64,000 nucleotides of DNA from Trinickia acidisoli (GTDB lineage Bacteria > Pseudomonadota > Gammaproteobacteria > Burkholderiales > Burkholderiaceae), in contig NZ_JAFLRG010000002.1 in the NCBI RefSeq assembly GCF_017315725.1, positions 372,001 to 436,000 of the forward strand. The letters are read 5' to 3'. The translations under genes and the position numbers were made by a program. The notes under the pieces were generated by a model. The model worked only from the letters and a program-made list of their open reading frames with translations. It had not been told where the DNA came from and did no database searches. Of this stretch, positions 25,754-33,962 are shown piece after piece (within the stretch, counting starts at the first letter, position 1; each line of letters begins with the position of its first letter).

Positions 25754-26056
25754 ATGCGAATCGTTGCCAAAAGAACCTTGCTTGACTTCATCGCGCGTCA
25801 CGCGCAAGCCGAACAGCCGTTGTTGGCGTGGCACGCGGAAGCGTCGAAGGCCAACTGGAAGACTCCGCAGAACATCAAGGACCAGTACGCCAGCGCGAGC
25901 TTCGTCGGTCGGAACCGCGTGGTTTTTAACATCAATGGCAACGATTTCCGGTTGATCGTCGCGGTGGCCTACCAGATCGGCGTGGTGTATGTGAAGTTTG
26001 TCGGTACGCACGCGGAATACGACAAGGTCGATGCGGTAACCGTAGAAATGGAGTAA
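25754..26056 (+). CDS. higB: HigB-type mRNA interferase toxin
   Basis: A 100-residue toxin of the HigB family that cleaves translated mRNA on the ribosome. Family features: opening MRIVAKRTLLDFIARH, then WKTPQNIKDQYASASFVG, NRVVFNINGNDFRLI and C-terminal VYVKFVGTHAEYDKV. ATG 25754 is preferred because family members begin at this point; ATG 25745 is in frame nine bases earlier. The toxin precedes the antitoxin by 4 bp, the reversed gene order typical of hig loci. Confidence 0.92.
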   Translation: MRIVAKRTLLDFIARHAQAEQPLLAWHAEASKANWKTPQNIKDQYASASFVGRNRVVFNINGNDFRLIVAVAYQIGVVYVKFVGTHAEYDKVDAVTVEME

Positions 26057-26060
26057 CGAG

Positions 26061-26423
26061 ATGGATATTCACCCGATTCGAACCGAGGCCGATTACGAGG
26101 CCGCCCTGAAGGCGGTGTCTGCGCTCGTCGACATGGATCCTGCTTCGGGCACGCCGGAAGGCGACGAATTGGAGATTCTGGCGATTCTCGTCGAGAAGTA
26201 TGAGGCGGAGCACTTCCCGATGGCGGCGCCGAACCCGATCGACGCGATCAAATATCGGATGGAACAGGCGGGGCTGTCGGTGCGCGACATGCAGCCGTAC
26301 ATTGGGAACAGCAACCGCGTGTATGAGGTGCTGGCGGGCCGGCGCGCGTTGAGCCTCGGTATGATCCGCAAGCTGCACGATGGGCTGCATATTCCCGCCG
26401 ACGTGCTGATCGGAATCGCGTAA
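26061..26423 (+). CDS. higA: HigA-type antitoxin, helix-turn-helix
   Basis: A 120-residue antitoxin that neutralises HigB and represses the operon. The N-terminal half is the HigB-binding region (IRTEADYEAALKAVSALV...GDELEILAILVEKYE) and the C-terminal half a degenerate Xre-type helix-turn-helix (GLSVRDMQPYIGNSNRVYEVL...ALSLGMIRKLHDGLHIP). GGAG overlaps the toxin stop, so the pair is translationally coupled. Confidence 0.92.
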   Translation: MDIHPIRTEADYEAALKAVSALVDMDPASGTPEGDELEILAILVEKYEAEHFPMAAPNPIDAIKYRMEQAGLSVRDMQPYIGNSNRVYEVLAGRRALSLGMIRKLHDGLHIPADVLIGIA

Positions 26424-26649
26424 CTGCGACATCGACAACGGTCGCCGAAGAGGTGCCGGCTGTCGCAAATAAACCAATGAGCGCGGCATCTCCGCAACCG
26501 CCGATTACATGATGAGACGTGCAAGGACAGAGATGAGTAGGCTCCGGCGTCGTCTTCTCCTTCCGGCCAAAAGCAGCCGTTCGACAGAGCGGGCTAGATA
26601 GCAGAGAATCCAACAGGCGACGACGCTTAATTTTCACAATCTCCTTGAT

Positions 26650-27168
26650 ATGGCTAATCGACGTACGACTATTTGGGTAAGCGCCGTCATAGCTTTTGGG
26701 GCATTGTTATTTTGGCTCGCGTGCCTGTCACGGGATGCCTACCCAACGCCAGTCCTTGGACGCTGGCTGCCAATAGCCAGTGGCGTGGTTGCCGGAGTTA
26801 TTAGCATCTGGCTGTCGCGTGGACTACGTCCGCCTTTAGAAAATCCTTTGAAGCATATCGCTACGTCTTTCGCGACTGGCGCTATGGCTGCGGGTATGTT
26901 GGTAACAGTGGCGCTGAATACATTGGTGCGCTTTACGTCAGATCAACCACATACAGAAACAGCAACTTACTCACATACATCAGGATCAAGAAGCTGTTCG
27001 TATGGGATTGTGTTTATGGATTCTGTGCTGCATGGGGGCATCCATTTCTGTGGGCCACGCTGGGATGTTCCTGCAAACTCCAATTCGGGCGTACTTCATA
27101 TTACCGAGACAAGCGGACCATTCGGCGTAGTGCTTCAGCAGGTGACGGTAGAGAGTACGTCGCAATGA
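26650..27168 (+). CDS. Orphan membrane protein
   Basis: A 172-residue protein I do not recognise. Three hydrophobic segments lie at about residues 8-26, 38-56 and 69-92, followed by a roughly 75-residue soluble part with two cysteines that could form a disulfide (SRSCSYG and HFCGP). Codon use is more AT-rich than the flanking genes, suggesting transfer. There is no strong ribosome site before the ATG. First of a run of similar orphan genes. Confidence 0.6.
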   Translation: MANRRTTIWVSAVIAFGALLFWLACLSRDAYPTPVLGRWLPIASGVVAGVISIWLSRGLRPPLENPLKHIATSFATGAMAAGMLVTVALNTLVRFTSDQPHTETATYSHTSGSRSCSYGIVFMDSVLHGGIHFCGPRWDVPANSNSGVLHITETSGPFGVVLQQVTVESTSQ

Positions 27169-27306
27169 GGTGCCGGATTCGGCCACAAACAGCCAGTCGA
27201 CACGGCTGTGGAAATCGCTGACACTACCTCCAGTGTTGGACGGCGAGATCACATTGCTGCGGACCCAACCAGTCCCGGTCGATTTGACGAAGAAATCACA
27301 CGAGCT

Positions 27307-27765
27307 ATGACGACGTTAATTAAGCGAGCAACGGATACCGGGGAAACTATCGAGTTTAGGTTGGGCGGGTGGCCGTTGGGCATAAATCTCATTCTCTTCC
27401 TGTGGTCGTTCCATTCCATTTTTCATCCGAGCACCTGGATGATCTTGTTCCGATGGCCTTGGCTCTCGGCCTTGTGGTGTCTTGCGCTTCTCATCATTAT
27501 TTTGTGCCACGTAGCATGGTCGCCATTTTATGTTGGACCGACGATCAAACTGACTAACACCGCGATATCGGGTCGGGGAGGTTGGGGGCACAGACCTTGG
27601 CAATTGAACTTAGATCAGGTGGAACGTGTCGATTGCGGACGCAACGGCGTCGTTATTTACAAGAAAGGGCGACAGAGTTGGGACGTTCCATACTGTCAGC
27701 CCGGCCCATTCAACATCTCTTGCCGAACAATTGTGCGATGCATTGAAGCGCGACTGAAAAAATGA
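27307..27765 (+). CDS. Orphan membrane protein
   Basis: A 152-residue unknown protein with two membrane segments (about 22-38 and 48-66, rich in Trp and Phe) and a soluble C-terminal domain of about 80 residues. The layout resembles small bacterial proteins with a two-helix anchor and a PH-like domain. ATG 27307 is chosen over an upstream in-frame ATG at 27208 because the extra 33 residues are charged and unlike a leader. AT-richer than the surrounding chromosome. Confidence 0.6.
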   Translation: MTTLIKRATDTGETIEFRLGGWPLGINLILFLWSFHSIFHPSTWMILFRWPWLSALWCLALLIIILCHVAWSPFYVGPTIKLTNTAISGRGGWGHRPWQLNLDQVERVDCGRNGVVIYKKGRQSWDVPYCQPGPFNISCRTIVRCIEARLKK

Positions 27766-27857
27766 CAATAGTTTCTCGCGCGTCGACAGCCAATAGCCCT
27801 GTCAATGTGCTGCGAGCGCCCGTTTTCGAGATCGGTGATCGGCTGCTCCGGGTCGGG

Positions 27858-27959
27858 CTAGATCTCCTGCGGCGTCGAGCGTCGAGGCGGCGTCGTCGGT
27901 CGCCGGTCGGTCAGCACGCGCCATTCGACGGGAGTGTCTGTCGGGCATTCCGGTGTCAG
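27858..27959 (-). pseudogene. Short scar of an IS4-type transposase
   Basis: The minus-strand frame reads TDTPVEWRVLTDR at about 27903-27941, which resembles the conserved (T)PIEWxLLT block of IS4-group DDE transposases just before the YxxRWxIE region. The frame then breaks and meets a stop at 27858-27860. The segment 27770-28050 is GC-richer than its neighbours, as expected for a leftover insertion. The match is short, so only tentative. Confidence 0.4.
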
Positions 27960-28080
27960 CGCTCCCTAAGCGGCCGTCCTGTTGCTCCCTCAAGTTTCAC
28001 GTGCGGCTGCCGTATAGCTGGTGTGATCGCCCCATGTTCGGGTTCGGACGGGCTGTCCAATGCATCCGGGGAGAGCTGCA

Positions 28081-28629
28081 ATGCTAGAAGCGAAGAGCCT
28101 CACGATCATGCCGATCAATGATCTGGACGTTTACTACTGCGAGAGGATGCGCAGCTACACCACGTTAAGCTTGCATGTCGATGGGGCGACTGTCTATACG
28201 TTGGATGTGCGCGGCGTTGTTAAGCCCCTTTCTGGAACAGGCACAGTGGGCGCGTTCACTAGTTCCGACAAAGGCTCGCTGGTTGCATGGATTGATCCAG
28301 TGTCAGGCGAGTTTGTATCGGCCGATTCAACTGTTTCCGATGCGCTTTATTCGATTCCCATCTTCATTGGTGTTGGGGTGATGCTAAGCGCCGCGTTTCA
28401 TTTGAATAAGTGGCTTATTGCGTCGCTCTTCTCTGTGATAATCGTTGCAGTATGTCGACGTTTATTGCGCGGGTGGAAGAACGATTCCGAGCTGAAAGCC
28501 ATTCTGCGAGGTGCGCGAGGTTGGGGGGCTGGATGGGGCCAACACGAGAAATTTGCCTGTGTGGCCGATATTGGCAACAATTTGCCATGCTCGCCCAGCA
28601 ACGTCACTATCAAGAGATTCGGAAAATGA
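28081..28629 (+). CDS. Orphan membrane protein
   Basis: A 182-residue unknown protein with an N-terminal soluble beta-rich domain (about 1-85, including VDGATVYTLDVRGVV), two adjacent membrane helices at about 90-107 and 110-126, and a basic C-terminal tail. ATG 28081 follows GGGGAGAG. Its stop overlaps the next gene's start as ATGA, so the two are co-translated. AT-richer than the core genes. Confidence 0.65.
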   Translation: MLEAKSLTIMPINDLDVYYCERMRSYTTLSLHVDGATVYTLDVRGVVKPLSGTGTVGAFTSSDKGSLVAWIDPVSGEFVSADSTVSDALYSIPIFIGVGVMLSAAFHLNKWLIASLFSVIIVAVCRRLLRGWKNDSELKAILRGARGWGAGWGQHEKFACVADIGNNLPCSPSNVTIKRFGK

Positions 28630-29162
28630 GGCACCAGCGCGCCGTGTGGATGGTGGTGACACTAACAATATTTGCGGTATGGGTATCCAACTGTGGGGCA
28701 TTTGAGGTTTGGGGTTTCACCAGTGGCACAAATCGGGCGGCCGTAGAAAGCCAAGCGCGTCTGGAAGGGGACCAAGTCAAAGCTCTCGCGGGTGTGACTG
28801 CCATTAATCGGTTCGACAAAGGGTCCGGGACATGGAGTGTTCTGCTCCTCCAGTTTTGTGACGATCGGCTCTTCAAGATCGGAAAGCCGCGGAATATCAA
28901 CTCGCCGTCTGCAGCAGATTTCCTGAACACCTTGTATGGTTACATAGAAGAGCGCGGAAGCCCGACTGTGTTGGTCGCACGTAACCCGCTGCCGAACGGA
29001 AATTCTATCGAGGAGATCGAATACAGATGGGGAGACCCCCCTGATACGACCTCCCTCATCTTTAACACTCCGGCGCACCCGGTGGAAAACGTGATCCCAG
29101 GAATAAGAGAGGAGCACCGCGACACGACGCAGTGCGCCAAGGTGCCCGATCACCTGCGCTGA
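28626..29162 (+). CDS. Orphan exported protein
   Basis: A 178-residue unknown protein with an N-terminal hydrophobic helix (about 7-22) that looks like a signal peptide or anchor, followed by the exported stretch VWGFTSGTNRAAVESQARLEG. It overlaps the previous gene by 4 bp (ATGA), so the pair may act together, for example as a membrane complex. The 28410 in-frame start is rejected because it overlaps the upstream gene out of frame. Confidence 0.6.
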   Translation: MRHQRAVWMVVTLTIFAVWVSNCGAFEVWGFTSGTNRAAVESQARLEGDQVKALAGVTAINRFDKGSGTWSVLLLQFCDDRLFKIGKPRNINSPSAADFLNTLYGYIEERGSPTVLVARNPLPNGNSIEEIEYRWGDPPDTTSLIFNTPAHPVENVIPGIREEHRDTTQCAKVPDHLR

Positions 29163-29300
29163 AAAAGCTTGCTGTGCATGTGAATGTCTGTTTTTCGGGA
29201 GCGCCAACGTCTCTTCAGGGTCGGCTGCGTCCTTCCGAAAACACCGCGTAGAACTCGTTTTTGCTGGCCAAAATAGGGCGTCACTGACATTGCCACATAA

Positions 29301-29321
29301 ATCGATCTGCCGTAGATCGAT
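29301..29321. repeat. Perfect 8-bp inverted repeat
   Basis: ATCGATCT GCCGT AGATCGAT, a perfect hairpin-capable palindrome between the orphan genes and higA. No T tract follows. Role unknown; could be a protein site or a remnant of a mobile element end. Confidence 0.5.
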
Positions 29322-29340
29322 AACGCATTCCTCGGGATCT

Positions 29341-29366
29341 GAGGCGCGCTTACGCGGGCGCGCCTC
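29341..29366. terminator. GC-rich hairpin downstream of higA
   Basis: GAGGCGCGC TTACGCGG GCGCGCCTC forms a perfect 9-bp stem about 90 bp beyond the higA stop. It is a plausible terminator for the minus-strand higBA operon; no clear U tract is visible. Confidence 0.45.
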
Positions 29367-29455
29367 CGGTCAGGCGAACAATGGCTGCGTGAGGGAACAC
29401 GCCTCGGCAGAACACTGCATTCGGCATGATGCCGACGAGATGCGGGATCATTGCA

Positions 29456-29743
29456 TCAAGCCGCGTGCCGAGGAAGCGGTTTAATCTTCGGGGTAGGCTG
29501 CTGCAGCGCCTGCCACAAATCCCATTGCGCCTGCATGCCGACCCACATTTCGGGCGACGTGCCGAGCCACGCGGCAAGCCTAAGCGCGAAACTGGCCGTC
29601 ACGCCCGACTTGCCGTTCAGCACGTTGGACAGCGTAACGCGGTTGATCTGCAACGCCTGCGCCGCCTGCCCCACGGTCATGTCCTCAGGGATCCACTCCC
29701 GCAGCACTTCGCCTGGGTGCGCAGGATTGTGCATCATCGTCAT
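29456..29743 (-). CDS. higA: HigA-family antitoxin (second locus)
   Basis: A 95-residue Xre-type antitoxin of the HigA addiction-module family. Opening MHNPAHPGEVLREWIP and helix-turn-helix MTVGQAAQALQINRVTLSNVLNGKSGVT are diagnostic. ATG 29743 follows GGTGA; a GTG nine bases upstream is also in frame. It is encoded after its toxin with a 10-bp gap. It is not closely related to the HigA at 26061, which is a different subfamily. Confidence 0.92.
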   Translation of the reverse strand: MTMMHNPAHPGEVLREWIPEDMTVGQAAQALQINRVTLSNVLNGKSGVTASFALRLAAWLGTSPEMWVGMQAQWDLWQALQQPTPKIKPLPRHAA

Positions 29744-29753
29744 AACAATCACC

Positions 29754-30032
29754 TTAATGATAGTCCTGGTAATCGACCAGGATTGCGTCCGTACCTTCGA
29801 ACGTGAAGGTCAGCCGCCAGTTTCCGTTGACCCAAATCGACCAATGCCCTTTCAGATCGTCTTCGAGCGAATGCAATTTCCAGCCCGGAGCGTTCATGTC
29901 GTCCGGCTTTGCGGCTGAATTCAGAGCCGTTAGCTGGATACGAAGGCGCGTCGCATGATGCGGTTGGATTCCAGCTTTGCTGCCTTTCATGAAAAACCGT
30001 TCGAGCCCTTTATGTCGGAAGGTTTTGATCAT
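29754..30032 (-). CDS. higB: HigB/RelE-family toxin (second locus)
   Basis: A 92-residue RelE-superfamily ribosome-dependent mRNA interferase of the plasmid-maintenance-killer type. Opening MIKTFRHKGLERFF, then ALNSAAKPDDMNAPGWKLHSLEDDL and GNWRLTFTFEGTDAILVDYQDYH match the family through its conserved C-terminus. The inferred promoter at 30040-30069 places transcription start within a base or two of the ATG, so the message may be leaderless. Confidence 0.93.
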   Translation of the reverse strand: MIKTFRHKGLERFFMKGSKAGIQPHHATRLRIQLTALNSAAKPDDMNAPGWKLHSLEDDLKGHWSIWVNGNWRLTFTFEGTDAILVDYQDYH

Positions 30033-30039
30033 GAACGCT

Positions 30040-30069
30040 ATTGTAGCCTGTAATGCAACACACTACAAT
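30040..30069. promoter_or_regulatory. Symmetric promoter/operator of the second higBA locus
   Basis: ATTGTAG (30040-30046) and CTACAAT (30063-30069) are perfect inverted repeats. On the minus strand they read TTGTAG, 17 bp, TACAAT, a good sigma-70 promoter for higB, and the same is true on the plus strand. The palindrome could also be the HigA operator. Confidence 0.6.
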
Positions 30070-30244
30070 GGCTCCCGTCGCATTGGTCCGTTCCGAAAGC
30101 TCGGAGCGCCCGTCGTCAGACGGGCCTATCGCCGAGTGGCCGTTGTAGTCGGGTAGCTGCCATCGAAGCGTCGCGGGGTGGAGTGACGCCTCTGGGTCGA
30201 GCACCGACGTCCATCGTCGAACATCCCCACTGGCCTCACGCTTC

Positions 30245-30556
30245 TCACCCCGATTGAACCCGCTGGCATTCCGTTTCGAACCAATGGTCAACCATGCGCT
30301 GCGCCGCCTGTAGATCCTCTGGGTAATTGGGGTCGTCGTAAAACGGTGACGGGTCGTAGCCTGCTTTCCTGAGGGCCGTAAGCTCGCTGCGATGTTCCGC
30401 CATGGTCGGAGGCGCGTTGCTCCTGAGCGCGGCTAAGTCGCGACACTCCGTTGGGCTCAAGTGCTGCCCGCTTTGCGGCACGCCGGCGGCGACACACCCC
30501 GTCAGCCACAACACGGACACGATAAGCGTCGAACGGCTTCGCAGCAGGTTTTCCAT
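30245..30556 (-). CDS. Small lipoprotein with DUF4148-like domain
   Basis: A 103-residue exported protein. The signal peptide ends in a lipobox LTGC at about residues 18-21, so it is probably lipid-anchored. The mature part has ELTALRKAGYDPS and DPNYPEDLQAAQRMV, resembling the DUF4148 domain of short Burkholderia periplasmic proteins (AGYxP...YPxDxQAAxxRV). ATG 30556 follows GGAG with correct spacing. Function unknown; members are often stress-induced. Confidence 0.7.
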   Translation of the reverse strand: MENLLRSRSTLIVSVLWLTGCVAAGVPQSGQHLSPTECRDLAALRSNAPPTMAEHRSELTALRKAGYDPSPFYDDPNYPEDLQAAQRMVDHWFETECQRVQSG

Positions 30557-30717
30557 AGCGCATCTCCATGCGTCCGATTCCGATGGGGCCCGATCGCTCT
30601 AGGCCTGAACTATGCGACAACATACTTAGCCAGACCCGGTAGACACGATGACTTGCGACACAAGTAGCGCTCGGTCGCCGCCGGCACCATATCCGGTCTT
30701 ACCAAACGGGTAGCAAC

Positions 30718-30888
30718 ATGATCATTGCAGTAATCATTTTTCTTGTGGTCCTTTTCGTCGTCATCGCTGCGACGCACCGCACCGTGAACCGCCGAGCAGA
30801 CGCGCAAATTCGCAAGCAATTCGACGCGGAGGGCGCGGGCTGTGAGAAGTCGCGCCGGTCGATGCGCGATTCGGGTTATGACGTCTGA
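30718..30888 (+). CDS. Small single-pass membrane protein, 56 aa
   Basis: An ATG at 30718 opens a frame to TGA 30886-30888. The protein begins with a strongly hydrophobic helix (about residues 2-18, all Ile/Val/Leu/Phe/Ala) followed by a highly charged tail with many Arg, Asp and Glu. This is a typical small membrane protein plan, and the composition is unlikely by chance. No close neighbour shares its orientation. Function unknown. Confidence 0.5.
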   Translation: MIIAVIIFLVVLFVVIAATHRTVNRRADAQIRKQFDAEGAGCEKSRRSMRDSGYDV

Positions 30889-30971
30889 CAACAACACGCC
30901 GGCAACGCCGACCCAAAATCGCCGGTAGCGCCCCAAAAAAATTAGAGCGCCAAGTTAGCGTGAAGGTCCCG

Positions 30972-32099
30972 TCAAAGAATGCGGTCCAATGCGCTGGCGA
31001 GCCTAGAGACCGCGCCGTCGACGTCATGTAGTTTTTCAAGGCCGAACAATCCGATGCGGAAGGTCTTGAAATCTTCAGGCTCGTCGCATTGCAAGGGAAC
31101 GCCGGCCGCGATCTGCAAGCCGGCATCGGCGAATTTCTTGCCGGATCGCACGCCGTCATCGTCCGTGTAGCTGACCACGACGCCCGGTGCCTGAAAGCCT
31201 TCGGCCGCCACGCTTTTGAAGCCTTTGCCGACCAAGAGTGAGCGAACGCGCTTGCCTAGTTCACGCTGTTCCTCTTTTACTTTGTCGAATCCGTATGCCT
31301 CCGTTTCCTTCATCACGTCGCGTAGCGTCGTGAGACTATCCGTCGGCATCGTGGCGTGATAAGCGGACCCGCCGTTCTCATAGGCTTCCATGATCTGCAG
31401 CCATTTGCGAAGATCGCAGGCGAAGCTGGTGCTGGTTGTCCCGTCGATTCTTTCGCGGGCGAGGGCGCTGAGCATGACCATCGCGCAGCATGGCGACGCG
31501 CTCCACCCTTTTTGCGGCGCACTGATTAGGACATCGACGCCGGTGGCCTGCATGTCGACCCACACCGTACCGGAGGCGATGCAATCCAGTACGAACATGC
31601 CACCGACGGCATGCACCGCGTCGGACACTGCGCGCAGGTAGACATCAGGCAGCATCATCCCGGATGCGGTTTCGACGTGCGGCGCAAAGACAAGATCCGG
31701 TTTGTTTTCCTTGATCGCAGCGACTACCTCTTCGATCGGGGGCGGTGCATATGCGGCCTGCCTTCCTTGTTCGACCGGACGCGCCTTCAATACGATCGAT
31801 TCAGACGGAATGCCGCCCATGTCGAAAATCTGCGACCAGCGGAAACTGAACCAACCGTTGCGGATGACCAGACACTGCTTGTTCGTCGCGAACTGCCGGG
31901 CAACGGCTTCCATGCCGAAAGTCCCGCTGCCGGGGACGACAACGGCCGACTTCGCGCTGTAGACTTTTTTCAGGATGTCGGAGATGTCGCGCATGACGCC
32001 TTGAAAGCGTTGCGACATGTGATTGATCGAACGGTCGGTGTAGACGACTGAATACTCGAGGAGTCCCTCGCGGTCGACATGAGGAAGTAAACCTGGCAC
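30972..32099 (-). CDS. Class V aminotransferase, alanine-glyoxylate type
   Basis: A 375-residue PLP enzyme of fold type I, class V. The PLP lysine is K197 (SAPQKGWSAS), the ring-pairing aspartate is D172 (MFVLDCIASG), and the phosphate-binding region is VVVPGSGTFGMEA near residues 53-65. The GTG start follows GGAGG. Related enzymes are alanine-glyoxylate, serine-glyoxylate and 2-aminoethylphosphonate transaminases; the sequence alone does not separate these. It is apparently monocistronic. Confidence 0.82.
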   Translation of the reverse strand: MPGLLPHVDREGLLEYSVVYTDRSINHMSQRFQGVMRDISDILKKVYSAKSAVVVPGSGTFGMEAVARQFATNKQCLVIRNGWFSFRWSQIFDMGGIPSESIVLKARPVEQGRQAAYAPPPIEEVVAAIKENKPDLVFAPHVETASGMMLPDVYLRAVSDAVHAVGGMFVLDCIASGTVWVDMQATGVDVLISAPQKGWSASPCCAMVMLSALARERIDGTTSTSFACDLRKWLQIMEAYENGGSAYHATMPTDSLTTLRDVMKETEAYGFDKVKEEQRELGKRVRSLLVGKGFKSVAAEGFQAPGVVVSYTDDDGVRSGKKFADAGLQIAAGVPLQCDEPEDFKTFRIGLFGLEKLHDVDGAVSRLASALDRIL

Positions 32100-32295
32100 G
32101 CTCGCCTCCGATAAAGGATGAACAATGTGAGCGGTATGTGTGATTGGATACCGCTGACAACCATGCTGCTTTTCTCTTCCACGACAGCAGATTCTAACGA
32201 AAGCTGCCTGCGAAGGCCCTCATGACTTGCCCGCTGAGAGAGATGACTTGCTCCCGGTGGCGTTGTGAACCTACCGGTGACCTGGTGTCGGTGAT

Positions 32296-32916
32296 TCAAC
32301 CGATATCGACGTTCAAGGCGATGTCGAAGGTGCCGGCGCCGTTCCGGGCCAGGCCGATGAGCATCAGGGCGAGCGCCTCGAGCGTCTGAGCCATGTGTAG
32401 GCCGCCTACGTCCAACGGACGCAGGCCGAGACTCTCGAGGAAAGTCGAGACGCGCGCCTTGACCTGCGCATCGTCGGCCGCGATGAACGCGTCGAGGCGT
32501 CCGCCCCGAGCAAGTACGTGGCCGAAGATGGTGTTGAACGCTTTGACGACTTGCGCATCGGCAGGGGCGGCCTTGGCGATCTCCTGCGCGCCAGAACTGC
32601 CGTGGGGGGTGACGAGGCCCGTGGCGTCGGGGGAGATCGGGTTGGTGATGTCGATGATCACCTTGCCGTCGAGCGCGTCGCCGTAATCGACCACCACCGC
32701 GGCCGCACTGGTGTACGGCACGGCGAGGATGACGATATCGCCCGCCGGCGCGGCGCCGTACGTCCCTGCGGTCGCTCCGGCTGCAAGCTGGTCGGCCAGC
32801 GCCCGCGCCTTGTCGGGGTTGCGGCTGATCACCTCGACGGTGTGTCCAGCTTTGGCGATACGGCCCGCGATCGCCGCAGCCATGCCTCCTGTGCCGATGA
32901 TGCTGATCGTGCTCAT
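32296..32916 (-). CDS. NAD(P)-binding F420-reductase-like oxidoreductase
   Basis: A 206-residue Rossmann protein of the NADP oxidoreductase / F420-dependent family. GTGGMAAAIAGRIAKAG at 7-23 binds the dinucleotide, SRNPDKA just after the second strand suggests NADP preference, and the KAFNTIFGHV segment is typical. It is the third gene of a unit read from 34381 downward. A disrupted paralogue heads the same unit. In organisms without F420, such proteins probably act as NADPH-dependent reductases. Confidence 0.82.
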   Translation of the reverse strand: MSTISIIGTGGMAAAIAGRIAKAGHTVEVISRNPDKARALADQLAAGATAGTYGAAPAGDIVILAVPYTSAAAVVVDYGDALDGKVIIDITNPISPDATGLVTPHGSSGAQEIAKAAPADAQVVKAFNTIFGHVLARGGRLDAFIAADDAQVKARVSTFLESLGLRPLDVGGLHMAQTLEALALMLIGLARNGAGTFDIALNVDIG

Positions 32917-32971
32917 GTGCAGTTTCCTCGTGAGTTGGGGTATTGCTCGTCGTCTCTAAACTCAGCTCAAT

Positions 32972-33910
32972 TCAACGGGCAGGGAAGTAGTGGCCGTTGT
33001 CGAGGTCGTCGAGCAGGCCCGGCTGTGCGGGTTCCCAGCCGAGGGTCTGGCGGGTGATGAGGTTGGACGCCGGGAGGTCCAGCGTGACCAAATTCGCAAG
33101 GAACCCAAAGTATCCCGGCAGCATCAGTACGTCCGCGGGAATGCTCACGGCCGGCACGCCCAGACGGCTGCCAATGGCCTCGGCGATCTCGCGGAACCGG
33201 ATGCCCTCGCCCTCGATCCCGTGCCAATTTTTGCCGGCCGGACCCTTCTCCAGCGCGAGGCGGAACAAGGTTGCGAGGTCGCGGCTGTGCACGGCCGGCC
33301 ACAGGTTCGCGCCGTCTCCGGGGTAGCCGATGACGCCTTTCTCCTTCGCGAGCCCAATCAGCAGCGGGAGGAAGCCGGCATCGGTCGTGCTGTGCGCGAT
33401 CGGAGGAATCCGCACGATCGAAGACCGCACGCCCCGCTGCGCGAGGCCGACTACGGTGAGCTCCACGACGTTACGAACCCGCAGGGTACCCTTGTATGCA
33501 TCGCCGCCGGGAAGAGCCGGGTCCTCCTCGGTGGCTGGCCGGCCCAGGTTTTCCCACCCGGGCGAGCCAACGCTTCCCGACACGACCAGCGGCTTTCCGG
33601 TTCCGGCCAGTGCCTCGCCGTACGCGAGCATGATCTGGCGCTCCGCGGCGGCCACGGCGTCAATCCCGCCGGAGGGAAGCAGGTCTTGCCTGTGCGCAAC
33701 ATGGATGACGCCGTCGGACTCCGCCGCCGCCGCCTTGAGCCCATCGAGGTCGGAAATATCCCCGCGACGCACCTTGGCGCCGAGCGCGGATACTGCCGCC
33801 GCGGATTCGTCCGACCTGGCCAAGCCGGTAACCTCGTGGCCGGCGGCAATGAGCTCGGGGATGATGTACGACCCAATATGGCCGGTGCCGCCAGTGACGA
33901 AAACGTGCAT
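32972..33910 (-). CDS. Extended SDR-type NAD-dependent epimerase/dehydratase family protein
   Basis: A 312-residue oxidoreductase with the N-terminal cofactor motif GGTGHIGSYI at 7-16, the LARSDESAAAVSALGAKV region after beta-2, and DLDGLKAAAAESDGVIHVAH. The classical YxxxK is not obvious, so it may belong to the atypical NmrA/SDR group. ATG 33910 follows AAGGAG. It sits between the two F420-reductase-type genes under the same inferred HxlR control. Confidence 0.82.
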   Translation of the reverse strand: MHVFVTGGTGHIGSYIIPELIAAGHEVTGLARSDESAAAVSALGAKVRRGDISDLDGLKAAAAESDGVIHVAHRQDLLPSGGIDAVAAAERQIMLAYGEALAGTGKPLVVSGSVGSPGWENLGRPATEEDPALPGGDAYKGTLRVRNVVELTVVGLAQRGVRSSIVRIPPIAHSTTDAGFLPLLIGLAKEKGVIGYPGDGANLWPAVHSRDLATLFRLALEKGPAGKNWHGIEGEGIRFREIAEAIGSRLGVPAVSIPADVLMLPGYFGFLANLVTLDLPASNLITRQTLGWEPAQPGLLDDLDNGHYFPAR

Positions 33911-33962
33911 GGTACTGCTCCTTCTGAGCGATGTGATGCGACAAGTGGTGGTGTCGGCGCAC

